Assembly: GCF_032878955.1 (NCBI RefSeq) | Contig: NZ_CP043839.1 | Span: 5,270,001-5,334,000, forward strand | Direction of reading: 5' to 3' | Origin: Butyricimonas paravirosa | GTDB taxonomy: Bacteria > Bacteroidota > Bacteroidia > Bacteroidales > Marinifilaceae | DNA length: 64,000 bases | Shown here: one piece after another, positions 50,107 through 58,159 of the stretch | Position numbering within the stretch: position 1 is the first letter of the stretch | How the letters are laid out: each line of letters opens with the position of its first letter | Program-made: the position numbers and the translations under genes | The notes under the pieces: generated by a model | Told to the model about the DNA's origin: nothing | The model's database searches: none | Seen by the model: the letters and a program-made list of their open reading frames with translations, nothing else

Positions 50107-50738
50107 TTGGAAACTGTAAAAATGTTTTGGTGTTGGCTCCACACACTGATGATGGTGAATTAGGTTTGGGGGGAACAATTAATAAACTTATAACAGAAGG
50201 TAAACGAGTTACATATGTTGCTTTTTCAACAGCAGAAGAATCTGTTCCTCCGGGATTCCCTAAAGATATTTTAAAAACTGAAGTTAGGAATGCTACTGCT
50301 AAATTGGGAATAAAGTCTGAAAATTTGATTATATATAGCTATCAAGTACGCAAATTGAATTATGTACGTCAAGAGATATTGGAAGAATTAATAAAGATTC
50401 GTAAGCGAGAAAAATATGATTTGGTTTTTATCCCTAGCTTACATGACATTCATCAGGATCATACGACGATTGCCCAAGAAGGTGTGCGGGCTTTTAAGAA
50501 TACGACGATATTAGGATATGAGTTGATTTGGAATAATCTTTCGTTTGATACCCAATGTTTTGTACGATTGCAGGAAGATGATATAAAAGCTAAAATTATG
50601 GCTTTAAAAGAGTATCACTCGCAAGGGAAACGGGATTATTTGTCAGATGAGTTTATTTATAGTTTAGCAAAAACAAGAGGGGTACAAGTTGGAAGTGAAT
50701 ATGCTGAGGCTTTTGAAGTTATAAGGTTATTCCTGTAG
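50103..50738 (+). CDS. PIG-L/LmbE-family deacetylase
   Basis: The 211-residue product has the zinc-site motif VLAPHTDDGELGLGGTINKL near the N-terminus (a variant of the usual AHPDDE, with His-Thr-Asp-Asp) and a later HDIHQDHTTIAQE that supplies the second His. PIG-L enzymes remove N-acetyl groups from GlcNAc-containing substrates; in capsule loci they prepare a free amine or remove an acetyl from an intermediate. The start ATG overlaps the MaoC stop as ATGA. The gene after it is a GT4 glycosyltransferase 4 bases downstream. Confidence 0.88.
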   Translation: MIGNCKNVLVLAPHTDDGELGLGGTINKLITEGKRVTYVAFSTAEESVPPGFPKDILKTEVRNATAKLGIKSENLIIYSYQVRKLNYVRQEILEELIKIRKREKYDLVFIPSLHDIHQDHTTIAQEGVRAFKNTTILGYELIWNNLSFDTQCFVRLQEDDIKAKIMALKEYHSQGKRDYLSDEFIYSLAKTRGVQVGSEYAEAFEVIRLFL

Positions 50739-50742
50739 ATTT

Positions 50743-51978
50743 ATGAATATTCTTTTAATTAATCATTACATGGGTGGCTTGAAATATGGTATGGAATATA
50801 GGCCATATTATTTAGCCAAAGAATGGGTAAAAATGGGACATCAGGTTACTTTGGTTGGGGCATCGTTTTCTCATTTAAGAATTCAGCAACCTGTTGTTAC
50901 TACAAATAAAGATTTTGAAGAAGAAACAGTTGAAGGAATAAATTATATTTGGATAAAGACGCCCGCTTATGAATCGACATTTGCAAGAATTCAAAATATT
51001 TTTGTGTTTGTTTGTAAGTTGTGGAAGTATTCCAGGAAAATAAGTGAATTTGTAAAACCTGATTTAGTTGTAGCGTCTTCGACATATCCTTTAGATATTT
51101 ATCCGGCGAGGAAAATTGCAGAAACAGCTGGTGCAAAATTATGTTATGAAGTGCATGATTTATGGCCTCTTTCTCCCAAATTGATTGGCGGATATTCATC
51201 ATGGCATCCTTTTATTATAGTGATGCAATTGGCCGAAAATTACGCTTATAAACATGTGGATAAAGTAATATCATTGTTGTGGAATTCAGAACAACATATG
51301 AGAGAACATGGATTAGCGGAGGGGAAATTTAAATGTATTCCCAATGGTTATTGCAAAGAAGATTGGGAGAATTTGAATTTAAAAGAAGAAATACCGCAAA
51401 CACATAAATTGTTGTTTAAACAATTAGAAAACAAAATTATTGTAGGATTTGCAGGTGGGTTTGCGGCTTCTGGTTCGTTGGATACACTTGTAAAAGCTGC
51501 GGCTTTATTAAAAGAGCATGATAATCTTGCTTTTGTGCTTGTTGGCAAAGGACCAGAGCAAGAGTATTTGGAAAAATTGGTTAAGGAACGTTCTTTAGCT
51601 AATACTTTTTTCTTGCCTGCAGTAAAAAAGATACAGATACCTCGTATTGTAGCATATTTTGATGTTGCATTTATTGGAGGAATACATTCTTTTTTACATA
51701 AATATGGAACTTCTGCAAATAAATTGACAGATTATATGCTATCTGCGAAACCAATTATACAGGCTATAGATGAACCTAATTCAGTGATTGAAAGAGTTAA
51801 GTGTGGTATTTGTGTTGAGGCTGAAAATGAAAGATTAGTAGCAGATGCAATTTTGGAATTAACGGGAATGACTAGAGAGAAGAGAGAAAAAATGGGAGAG
51901 GGGGGGAGAAAATATGCATTAGAAAATTTAGAGTGGGGTATTTTGGCAAAACAATTTTTGGATGAATTTGCTAAATGA
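50743..51978 (+). CDS. GT4-family glycosyltransferase (second of two, WbuB-like)
   Basis: This 411-residue two-domain enzyme begins ILLINHYMGGLKYGMEYRPY and YLAKEWVKMGHQVTLVGASF, like WbuB/WcaI-type transferases, with YEVHDLWPLSPKLIGGYSSW in the middle, 'CIPNGYCKEDW', and the donor-site region with GFAGGFAASGSLDTLVKAAA, VLVGKGPEQEYLEKLV and DYMLSAKPIIQAIDEPNSVI. It adds a sugar to the growing repeat unit; WbuB relatives use UDP-fucosamine, but the donor here is not certain. Together with the transferase at 45662 and the initiating enzyme at 53262 this would allow a repeat unit of about three sugars. Confidence 0.88.
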   Translation: MNILLINHYMGGLKYGMEYRPYYLAKEWVKMGHQVTLVGASFSHLRIQQPVVTTNKDFEEETVEGINYIWIKTPAYESTFARIQNIFVFVCKLWKYSRKISEFVKPDLVVASSTYPLDIYPARKIAETAGAKLCYEVHDLWPLSPKLIGGYSSWHPFIIVMQLAENYAYKHVDKVISLLWNSEQHMREHGLAEGKFKCIPNGYCKEDWENLNLKEEIPQTHKLLFKQLENKIIVGFAGGFAASGSLDTLVKAAALLKEHDNLAFVLVGKGPEQEYLEKLVKERSLANTFFLPAVKKIQIPRIVAYFDVAFIGGIHSFLHKYGTSANKLTDYMLSAKPIIQAIDEPNSVIERVKCGICVEAENERLVADAILELTGMTREKREKMGEGGRKYALENLEWGILAKQFLDEFAK

Positions 51979-52050
51979 TAGATATTTAGTTGATTCTTGT
52001 ATTTGTTTTTAAGTGAAATGATAAAGGCGTGTAATTATTAAATTATTTTT

Positions 52051-53265
52051 ATGATACCATTTTCACCACCAAGAATTGACCAGAAGGTCATTGATGAGGT
52101 TGTTGATACCTTGAAGTCCGGTTGGATTACGACGGGACCGAAGACGAAGGAGTTTGAACGGAGGTTGACAGCGTATTGTGGAAACAAGGCGACGTTGGCT
52201 GTGAACTCGAATACTGTGGGGCTTGAAGTTGTGTTACGGTGGTTTGGAGTACAGGAGGGGGATGAGGTGATTGTGCCGGCGTACACGTATTGTGCCACGG
52301 CGAATGTGATCGTGCATTGTGGGGCGAAACCGGTGATGGTGGATGTGAATGCGGATGATTTTGACGTGTGTTTGGAGAAAGTGAGGGAGGCGATCACGGA
52401 TAAGACAAAGGTGATTATGCCTGTTGATTTGGGAGGTATGCCATGTGCGTATGATGAGTTGTTTGAATTGGTGGAGGCGGAGGATGTGAAAACGTTATTT
52501 CAGGCGAAGACGGAAGAGCAGGGGAAGTTGGGAAGGATTTTGATTTTGTCGGACTCGGCTCATTCGATAGGGGCGGAATACAAGGGGCGGAAAGCGGGAT
52601 GCCTGGCTGATGTTTCGGTGTTCTCTTTCCATGCGGTGAAGAATCTGACCACGGCGGAGGGTGGAGCGATCATGTTGAATTTGCCTGAGCCTTTTGATAA
52701 CGAGGAGGTGTATAGGTATTTGTGTACATATACTTTGCATGGACAAAATAAAGATGCGCTGGCCAAGACGAAAAAGGGAGCGTGGCGTTATGACGTGCTC
52801 GTGTCCGGTTTTAAGGGGAATATGACGGATATTATGGCTTCTATCGGTTTGGTGGAGTTGTCTCGTTACGAGGATGATACTTTGCACTATCGGAAGTGTA
52901 TATATGATCAATATACAGATGCTTTTGCCCGATACGGATGGGCAGAATTACCAATTTATGAAACGGAAGACCGGAAGAGTTCTTATCATGTGTACTGTTT
53001 GCGGGTGAAGGGAATTACGGAGCAACAACGGGATGAGATTATTCAGCGGATTTTTGACAAGGATGTTTCGGTAAACGTGCATTTTCAACCCTTACCTTTG
53101 TTGAGTGCATTTAAGAATAAGGGGTATAAGATTGAAGATTATCCGGTTGCTTACGATAATTATTGCCGGGAGATTTCTTTACCAGTGTGGTATGGGTTGA
53201 GTGAGGAGATGGTAAAAACGGTTATTGATGCTGTTATTTGTTCTGTAGAAGAGGTTTTGGCGTGA
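52051..53265 (+). CDS. Sugar aminotransferase, WcfR-like (DegT family)
   Basis: The 404-residue PLP enzyme has the family pattern: IPFSPPRIDQKVIDEVVDTL and GWITTGPKTKEFERRL, the VPAYTYCATANVIVHCGAKP loop, ILSDSAHSIGAEYKGRKAG with the cofactor Asp, and VFSFHAVKNLTTAEGGAIML with the Schiff-base Lys (about residue 200). It is joined to the initiating transferase by a 4-base overlap and is the next-to-last gene of the operon. In B. fragilis PSA the last two genes are wcfR and wcfS, which make AATGal on the lipid carrier; this pair has the same order and sizes. GC content is again higher here than in the AT-rich core. Confidence 0.82.
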   Translation: MIPFSPPRIDQKVIDEVVDTLKSGWITTGPKTKEFERRLTAYCGNKATLAVNSNTVGLEVVLRWFGVQEGDEVIVPAYTYCATANVIVHCGAKPVMVDVNADDFDVCLEKVREAITDKTKVIMPVDLGGMPCAYDELFELVEAEDVKTLFQAKTEEQGKLGRILILSDSAHSIGAEYKGRKAGCLADVSVFSFHAVKNLTTAEGGAIMLNLPEPFDNEEVYRYLCTYTLHGQNKDALAKTKKGAWRYDVLVSGFKGNMTDIMASIGLVELSRYEDDTLHYRKCIYDQYTDAFARYGWAELPIYETEDRKSSYHVYCLRVKGITEQQRDEIIQRIFDKDVSVNVHFQPLPLLSAFKNKGYKIEDYPVAYDNYCREISLPVWYGLSEEMVKTVIDAVICSVEEVLA

Positions 53266-53849
53266 TACGCTTTTGTGATGTTTTCTTTTCTTTATTGGGC
53301 TTGATAGTTCTATCACCCATTTTTGTGATTATAGCTTTATGTATCGTGTTGGATAGCCGGGGAGGTGTGTTTTATCGTCAGGTGCGAGTGGGGCGGGATG
53401 GTAAGGATTTCCGGTTGTTTAAGTTTCGGTCCATGGCGAGCGGGGCGGATAAGAAGGGGTTGATAACCGTGGGGGCAAAGGATTCACGGGTAACACGGGT
53501 TGGGTATTTCCTGAGAAAGTATAAATTGGACGAATTGCCGCAGTTGTTGAACGTGGTACGGGGAGAGATGAGTTTGGTGGGACCGAGACCGGAGGTAAGG
53601 AAGTACGTGGATATGTACACTGTCGAGCAGCGTAAAGTGTTGGCGATTGTTCCGGGTATAACGGATTATGCTTCTATCGAGTATGCGGATGAAAATACCA
53701 TCTTGGGACAAGCAAGTGATCCGGACCGGGCTTACGTGGAGCAAATTATGCCGGATAAGATACGATATAACATGAAGTATATAGATAATCAATGTTTGAA
53801 AGAGTATTTTAAAATTATATTTTTGACGTTGATGAAGATCGTTAAATGA
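53262..53849 (+). CDS. Initiating glycosyl-1-phosphate transferase, WcfS/PglC-like
   Basis: The 195-residue product starts at a GTG (53262) overlapping the previous stop as GTGA. The N-terminal re-entrant helix (VIRFCDVFFSLLGLIVLSP) is followed by FYRQVRVGRDGKDFRLFKFR, KYKLDELPQLLNVVRGEMSL, VGPRPEVRKYVDMYTVEQ and 'VPGITDYASIEYADE', all typical of the small bacterial sugar transferase (PglC/WcfS) family. It attaches the first sugar phosphate to undecaprenyl phosphate. The longer frame from 53238 starts with a TTG and is not convincing. The terminator at 53881 closes the operon after it. Confidence 0.9.
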   Translation: MIRFCDVFFSLLGLIVLSPIFVIIALCIVLDSRGGVFYRQVRVGRDGKDFRLFKFRSMASGADKKGLITVGAKDSRVTRVGYFLRKYKLDELPQLLNVVRGEMSLVGPRPEVRKYVDMYTVEQRKVLAIVPGITDYASIEYADENTILGQASDPDRAYVEQIMPDKIRYNMKYIDNQCLKEYFKIIFLTLMKIVK

Positions 53850-53880
53850 TGTAAGGATTTCGTGATTAAAAAAGAGATAG

Positions 53881-53909
53881 TACCCCGGATGAAAGTCCGG
53901 GGTATTTTT
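53881..53909 (+). terminator. Terminator of the capsule operon
   Basis: TACCCCGGA at 53881-53889 pairs with TCCGGGGTA at 53896-53904, followed by TTTTT, 32 bases after the last stop of the operon. Confidence 0.9.
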
Positions 53910-54036
53910 GTATGATGAAAAAGTTGTTGTAGGTGAAGGAGCGGCTGTCAAATCGGCAGGAATTTGGGTTTGGCATAACTATTGTCATTTAGTTGTCGTA
54001 AAATTTGAAATATAATTAAATTAAAAATATAGAGTT

Positions 54037-56088
54037 ATGTCAACAGGAAAGATTGGAGTTTCAACAGGGAATTTGTTCCCGATTATCAAGAAATTTTTAT
54101 ACTCGGATCACGAGATCTTTTTGAGAGAGATTGTTTCGAATGCGGTGGATGCTTCTCAGAAAATGAAAGTATTGGCTTCGAACGGGGAGTTTAAAGGTGA
54201 ACTTGGTGAGTTGAAGGTAAGGGTGAAAGCTGACAAAGCGGCAGGGACGCTGACGGTATCGGATAACGGTATCGGTATGACGCAAGAGGAAGTGGAGAAG
54301 TATATCAACCAGATCGCTTTTTCCGGTGCGGAGGAGTTCATGAACAAATATAAGGATAACGCTGCTGCTATTATCGGGCATTTCGGGTTAGGTTTCTACT
54401 CTTCGTTCATGGTGAGTGATCGGGTGGAGATCGTAACGAAATCTTATAAAGAGGGGGCGAAGGCTGTAAAATGGTCATGCGAGGGAAATCCGGAATACAC
54501 GTTGGAAGAGACGGAAAAAGCCGAGAGAGGTACGGATATTATCATGTATATCAGCGAGGAAGAGAAGGATTTCTTGGAAGATGCTAAGGTGAATGAGTTG
54601 CTGACCAAGTATTGCAAGTTCTTGCCGATAGAGATTATTTCAGGAAAGAAGAAAGAGTGGAAGGACGGGGAATACAAAGATACGACGGAAGATAACGTGA
54701 TCAATGATACGAATCCGGCATGGACCCGTAAACCGGCTGATCTGACGGAGGAAGATTACGAGAAATTCTATCGTGAATTATACCCGATGGCTCAAGATCC
54801 GTTGTTCCATATTCACTTGAACGTGGATTATCCTTTTAACCTGACAGGTATATTGTATTTCCCGAAGATCGACAACAAGTTCGAGATTCAGAAGAATAAG
54901 ATCCAATTATATAGTAATCAAGTGTACGTGACGGATTCCGTGGAAGGAATTGTGCCGGAGTACTTGACATTGTTGCATGGTGTGATCGATTCTCCGGATA
55001 TTCCGTTGAACGTGTCCCGTTCTTATTTACAGAGCGATCGTAACGTGAAGAAGATTTCAAGTCACATCACGAAGAAGGTGGCTGACAGTTTGAATGATAT
55101 TTTCACGAATAAGCGGGAAGACTACGAGAAGAAGTGGGATGATTTGAAGATTTTCATCCAATATGGAATGTTGACGGATGAAAAATTCGCCGAGAGAGCC
55201 AAGAGTATCTTTTTGTTCAAGAATACGGAAGGGAAATACTTCACGTATGAAGAGTACGAGAACTTGATCAAAGCTAACCAGACGGATAAAGATAATAAGG
55301 TGGTGTTCCTGTATGCCACGGATGCTAAAGAGCAATACACGTATATCGAGACTGCCAAGGGTAAGGGATATGATGTGTTGTTGATGGATGGTCAGTTGGA
55401 TACACACTTTATCAACCATTTGGAACAAAAGAATTCCGATCACCGTTTTGTACGGGTGGATTCGGATGTTATCGACAAGTTGATCCCGAAGGAAGAGACG
55501 AAAGAGATTGCTTTGAGTCACGAGGAACAAGAGGAATTGCGTGCCGTATTTACTTCCCAGTTACCGAAGGAAGAAGGAATGTTTATGGTTAATTTTGAGG
55601 CGATGGGTGAGAATGGTGATCCGGTGATCGTGACACGTTCTGAGTTCATGCGTCGTATGAAAGAGATGGCTGCCATGAATCCGGGAATGGGATTCTACGG
55701 GGCAATGGGCGATCAGTACACTTTGGTGGTGAACACGGATCATAAGTTGGTGAACGCAATCCTGGAAAACGAGAAAAAGGAAATGAGTGCCCAGTTGGAG
55801 CCGATTAATTTCGAGATCAAGGAGACTGAAAAGAAACAGGCAGAGCTGGACGAGTTGAATAAGGGTAAGAAAGACGAAGAGATTCCTCAAGTGGATAAAG
55901 ATCGAAAGAGTGAATACAACAAGACGATTGCCGATCTGAACAAGCAGAAGAACTCGTTATTGGAGGAATATGGAAAAGGTAATAAGGTTGTTGGTCAGTT
56001 GATTGATTTGGCCTTATTGGCGAACGGACTGCTGAAAGGCGAGGCGCTGAATAAGTTTGTAAAGCGAAGTGTTGAACTGATTAAATAA
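54037..56088 (+). CDS. htpG: Molecular chaperone HtpG (bacterial Hsp90)
   Basis: The 683-residue product has the GHKL ATP site: FLREIVSNAVDASQKMKVL (motif I, here with Val/Asp), VSDNGIGMTQEEVEKYI (motif II) and IGHFGLGFYSSFMVSDRVEI (lid motif III). The middle domain has 'RKPADLTEEDYEKFYRELYP' and VSRSYLQSDRNVKKISSHIT with the Arg that contacts ATP. It is slightly longer than E. coli HtpG (624) because of a charged stretch before the C-terminal dimer domain (about residues 600-640, rich in Lys and Glu). It folds client proteins under stress. It stands alone between two terminators. Confidence 0.97.
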   Translation: MSTGKIGVSTGNLFPIIKKFLYSDHEIFLREIVSNAVDASQKMKVLASNGEFKGELGELKVRVKADKAAGTLTVSDNGIGMTQEEVEKYINQIAFSGAEEFMNKYKDNAAAIIGHFGLGFYSSFMVSDRVEIVTKSYKEGAKAVKWSCEGNPEYTLEETEKAERGTDIIMYISEEEKDFLEDAKVNELLTKYCKFLPIEIISGKKKEWKDGEYKDTTEDNVINDTNPAWTRKPADLTEEDYEKFYRELYPMAQDPLFHIHLNVDYPFNLTGILYFPKIDNKFEIQKNKIQLYSNQVYVTDSVEGIVPEYLTLLHGVIDSPDIPLNVSRSYLQSDRNVKKISSHITKKVADSLNDIFTNKREDYEKKWDDLKIFIQYGMLTDEKFAERAKSIFLFKNTEGKYFTYEEYENLIKANQTDKDNKVVFLYATDAKEQYTYIETAKGKGYDVLLMDGQLDTHFINHLEQKNSDHRFVRVDSDVIDKLIPKEETKEIALSHEEQEELRAVFTSQLPKEEGMFMVNFEAMGENGDPVIVTRSEFMRRMKEMAAMNPGMGFYGAMGDQYTLVVNTDHKLVNAILENEKKEMSAQLEPINFEIKETEKKQAELDELNKGKKDEEIPQVDKDRKSEYNKTIADLNKQKNSLLEEYGKGNKVVGQLIDLALLANGLLKGEALNKFVKRSVELIK

Positions 56089-56090
56089 AA

Positions 56091-56126
56091 AATTAAGCCG
56101 GACAAGTCGTCCGGCTTAATTTTTTC
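56091..56126 (+). terminator. Terminator of htpG
   Basis: AATTAAGCCGGAC at 56091-56103 pairs perfectly with GTCCGGCTTAATT at 56109-56121, followed by TTTTT. Confidence 0.95.
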
Positions 56127-56181
56127 AAAAATAATCACTACTTTCGTTGACGAATTTCGTATAAATTAAAAAATAGAAGTT

Positions 56182-56796
56182 ATGCAGATTATCTATACTT
56201 CCGGAAATTACAAAAGGACCATCGTCAAATCGATCGTAGCGATTGTTTTGGGTCTTGTACTTGTGCTGTGGCCAACTGAAGTGTTAAATTACACGGTAAA
56301 AATTATCGGTGCCGTATTTTGTGTTACCGGGATTATCTCCTTTCTGGTCTCTATGCGGGATCAGGATGAGCGTTCGGCCAGGGGACTGACTTCTTTTAAC
56401 GGTATCGGAAGCATTATTTTGGGTATTCTGTTGTGGTCGATGGCTGATTTTTTCACCAATATGTTGATGTATTTGTTGGGATTTATCTTGATTGTTGCGG
56501 GGATTGGTCAGTTGGTGATGTTGACTTCTGCGAGGAAATTCGGGCATATCGCTCCGTTGAGTTACGTGTATCCGGTAATTATTTTGTTGGCCGGATTGAT
56601 TGTTTTTGCTAATCCGTTCTCGGCGAAAGAAGGAATTATAACTTTCTTTGGTGCTGTTACGATATTTTATGGGATAACGGATTTGATTAATCATTATAAG
56701 GTTAATCAGTTGCGTAAAGAGACACATGAGGCCGAACAACAGCAGAAGATGGGAGGCGGAGAGATTGAGGATGCGGAGTATGAAGAAATAGAATAA
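56182..56796 (+). CDS. DUF308/HdeD-like membrane protein
   Basis: The 204-residue product has six hydrophobic helices in three repeated pairs: VKSIVAIVLGLVLVLWPTEV, VKIIGAVFCVTGIISFLVSM, GIGSIILGILLWSMADFFTN, LLGFILIVAGIGQLVMLTSA, VYPVIILLAGLIVFANPFSA and 'ITFFGAVTIFYGITDLINHY'. This is the DUF308 repeat of HdeD-type proteins. The tail is Glu-rich (GGGEIEDAEYEEIE). The function is unknown; HdeD in E. coli is linked to acid resistance. A TACTTTCG near 56141 may be a weak promoter. It is followed by upp. Confidence 0.85.
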   Translation: MQIIYTSGNYKRTIVKSIVAIVLGLVLVLWPTEVLNYTVKIIGAVFCVTGIISFLVSMRDQDERSARGLTSFNGIGSIILGILLWSMADFFTNMLMYLLGFILIVAGIGQLVMLTSARKFGHIAPLSYVYPVIILLAGLIVFANPFSAKEGIITFFGAVTIFYGITDLINHYKVNQLRKETHEAEQQQKMGGGEIEDAEYEEIE

Positions 56797-56874
56797 ATGA
56801 AGATTTTAAATTTTAGATTTTAAAACAGGATAGGTGCGTGTGATAGAAAAGGTTTAAGAAAAGAAATAGATAAA

Positions 56875-57531
56875 ATGGTGTATATTATTAACAAGGAGGA
56901 TTCGGTTTATAATCGTTTTTTAGCAGAACTTAGAGATAAAGAGATTCAAAAAGATCCGTTGCGTTTTCGCCGGAATTTAGAACGGGTTGGTGAGGTGATG
57001 GCTTACGAGATCAGTAAGACGTTTCATTATTCAACGCAGCAAGTACAGACACCGATTAACGTGGCTGATGTCAGATTGGCAGACGAAGAGGTGGTGGTGG
57101 CATCCGTGTTGCGTGCAGGATTACCTTTTCATCAAGGTTTTTTGAATTATTTCGATCGTTCCGGGAGTGCTTTTATTTCGGCAAGAAGAAAATATAAGGA
57201 AAATCATATTGATTTTGAAATTCGTTTCGATTCTATTTACACGCCAAGTTTGGAAGGAAAACAGTTATTGCTGGTAGATCCGATGTTAGCCACGGGAGGT
57301 TCAATCGTGGTGGCTTATCACGAGTTATTGAAACAGGGTGGAAGGCCCGCACACACGCATATTGCGGCTATTGTTTCCAGTCGTCAAGGTATAGAAAAAC
57401 TTACAGAGGCTTTGAAAGATGAGCCGGTAACGATCTGGACGGGGGCATTGGATGAGCATCTGACCGAGAGTTGTTATATTGATCCCGGAATTGGTGATGC
57501 CGGAGATTTGGCTTTCGGGGAAAAGCTGTAA
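56875..57531 (+). CDS. upp: Uracil phosphoribosyltransferase
   Basis: This 218-residue enzyme salvages uracil to UMP with PRPP. The PRPP loop is LLLVDPMLATGGSIVVAYHE (about residues 128-147); the uracil site residues are in 'TESCYIDPGIGDAGDLAFGE' at the end, the typical GIGDAGDR-like signature. ADEEVVVASVLRAGLPFHQG matches the conserved 'LRAGL' strand. The length is normal for the family. It lies about 80 bases after the DUF308 gene with an A/T-rich repeat between, so it probably has its own promoter. Confidence 0.95.
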   Translation: MVYIINKEDSVYNRFLAELRDKEIQKDPLRFRRNLERVGEVMAYEISKTFHYSTQQVQTPINVADVRLADEEVVVASVLRAGLPFHQGFLNYFDRSGSAFISARRKYKENHIDFEIRFDSIYTPSLEGKQLLLVDPMLATGGSIVVAYHELLKQGGRPAHTHIAAIVSSRQGIEKLTEALKDEPVTIWTGALDEHLTESCYIDPGIGDAGDLAFGEKL

Positions 57532-57660
57532 GAGTAAGATTTTGTGATTGGCGATTAAATGATTTTGTGATTACAAAGAGTATTGGATGGTAGGAGGGAA
57601 TCACGGAATCTAAAAAGATAAAAACTAAAAGATAAAAACTGAAAGTTAGGAGAAAAGCAT

Positions 57661-57668
57661 TATCTTTG
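57661..57668 (+). promoter_or_regulatory. Promoter -7 box of a small protein gene with a very short leader
   Basis: TATCTTTG at 57661-57668 fits TAnnTTTG. The transcript should begin around 57674, at or within a few bases of the gene's first ATG (57674) and just before the second (57680). The message may be leaderless. Confidence 0.55.
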
Positions 57669-57673
57669 GCGGT

Positions 57674-58000
57674 ATGGAAATGAACAAATATTTGATAGCA
57701 GCCTTGTATGTTGTCGCCGGATGCGTGGCAACCCTGCCGATAAATGTGCGTGGGGGGAATGTATCTGTTAGGACAGATTGCTATCGTTTGTTGGTTTCTT
57801 CTACCGAGAAGGTTATCACGGTTTCTACCGAGAAAAGATCCACGGAGGATTTCGATTATGGTGATTTCTACAATCAGAGTCACGCGGAAACCGTGGATGC
57901 CGTAAAAGTTTATACTACTTACTCGTCTGTCGTTCTACCGGGTTGGAAAGTCCCGGAAATTGCAGCAAATCCCATCCGGGCTCCCGGGAAAATGGAATGA
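57674..58000 (+). CDS. Small hypothetical protein with N-terminal hydrophobic segment
   Basis: I do not recognise this 108-residue product. It has an N-terminal hydrophobic segment, MNKYLIAALYVVAGCVATLP (from the second Met), that could be a signal peptide or an anchor; the GC in VAGCVA resembles a weak lipobox. The rest is polar with no clear domain. It follows a TAnnTTTG promoter immediately and ends before an A/T-rich repeat block and secA. Its codon use looks ordinary. Possibly a species-level small secreted protein. Confidence 0.55.
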   Translation: MEMNKYLIAALYVVAGCVATLPINVRGGNVSVRTDCYRLLVSSTEKVITVSTEKRSTEDFDYGDFYNQSHAETVDAVKVYTTYSSVVLPGWKVPEIAANPIRAPGKME

Positions 58001-58002
58001 TT

Positions 58003-58135
58003 TCGGATTTATGATTTTAGATTTACGATCCTACTAATTTCTTGATTTGTGATTTTAGATTAGGTGATTTCTACCTACTAGCTAGTGTTTTTCTGAATCG
58101 TAAATCGTAATTCATAAATCATAAATTAATTTGTT
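58003..58135. repeat. A/T-rich repeats upstream of secA
   Basis: GATTTTAGATTTACGAT and GATTTTAGATTAGGTGA words (about 58010-58065) are mirrored by AATCGTAAATCGTAATTCAT and AATCATAAATT words (about 58092-58128). Confidence 0.5.
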
Positions 58136-58159
58136 TTCATTTTTCAATTATATAAAACT

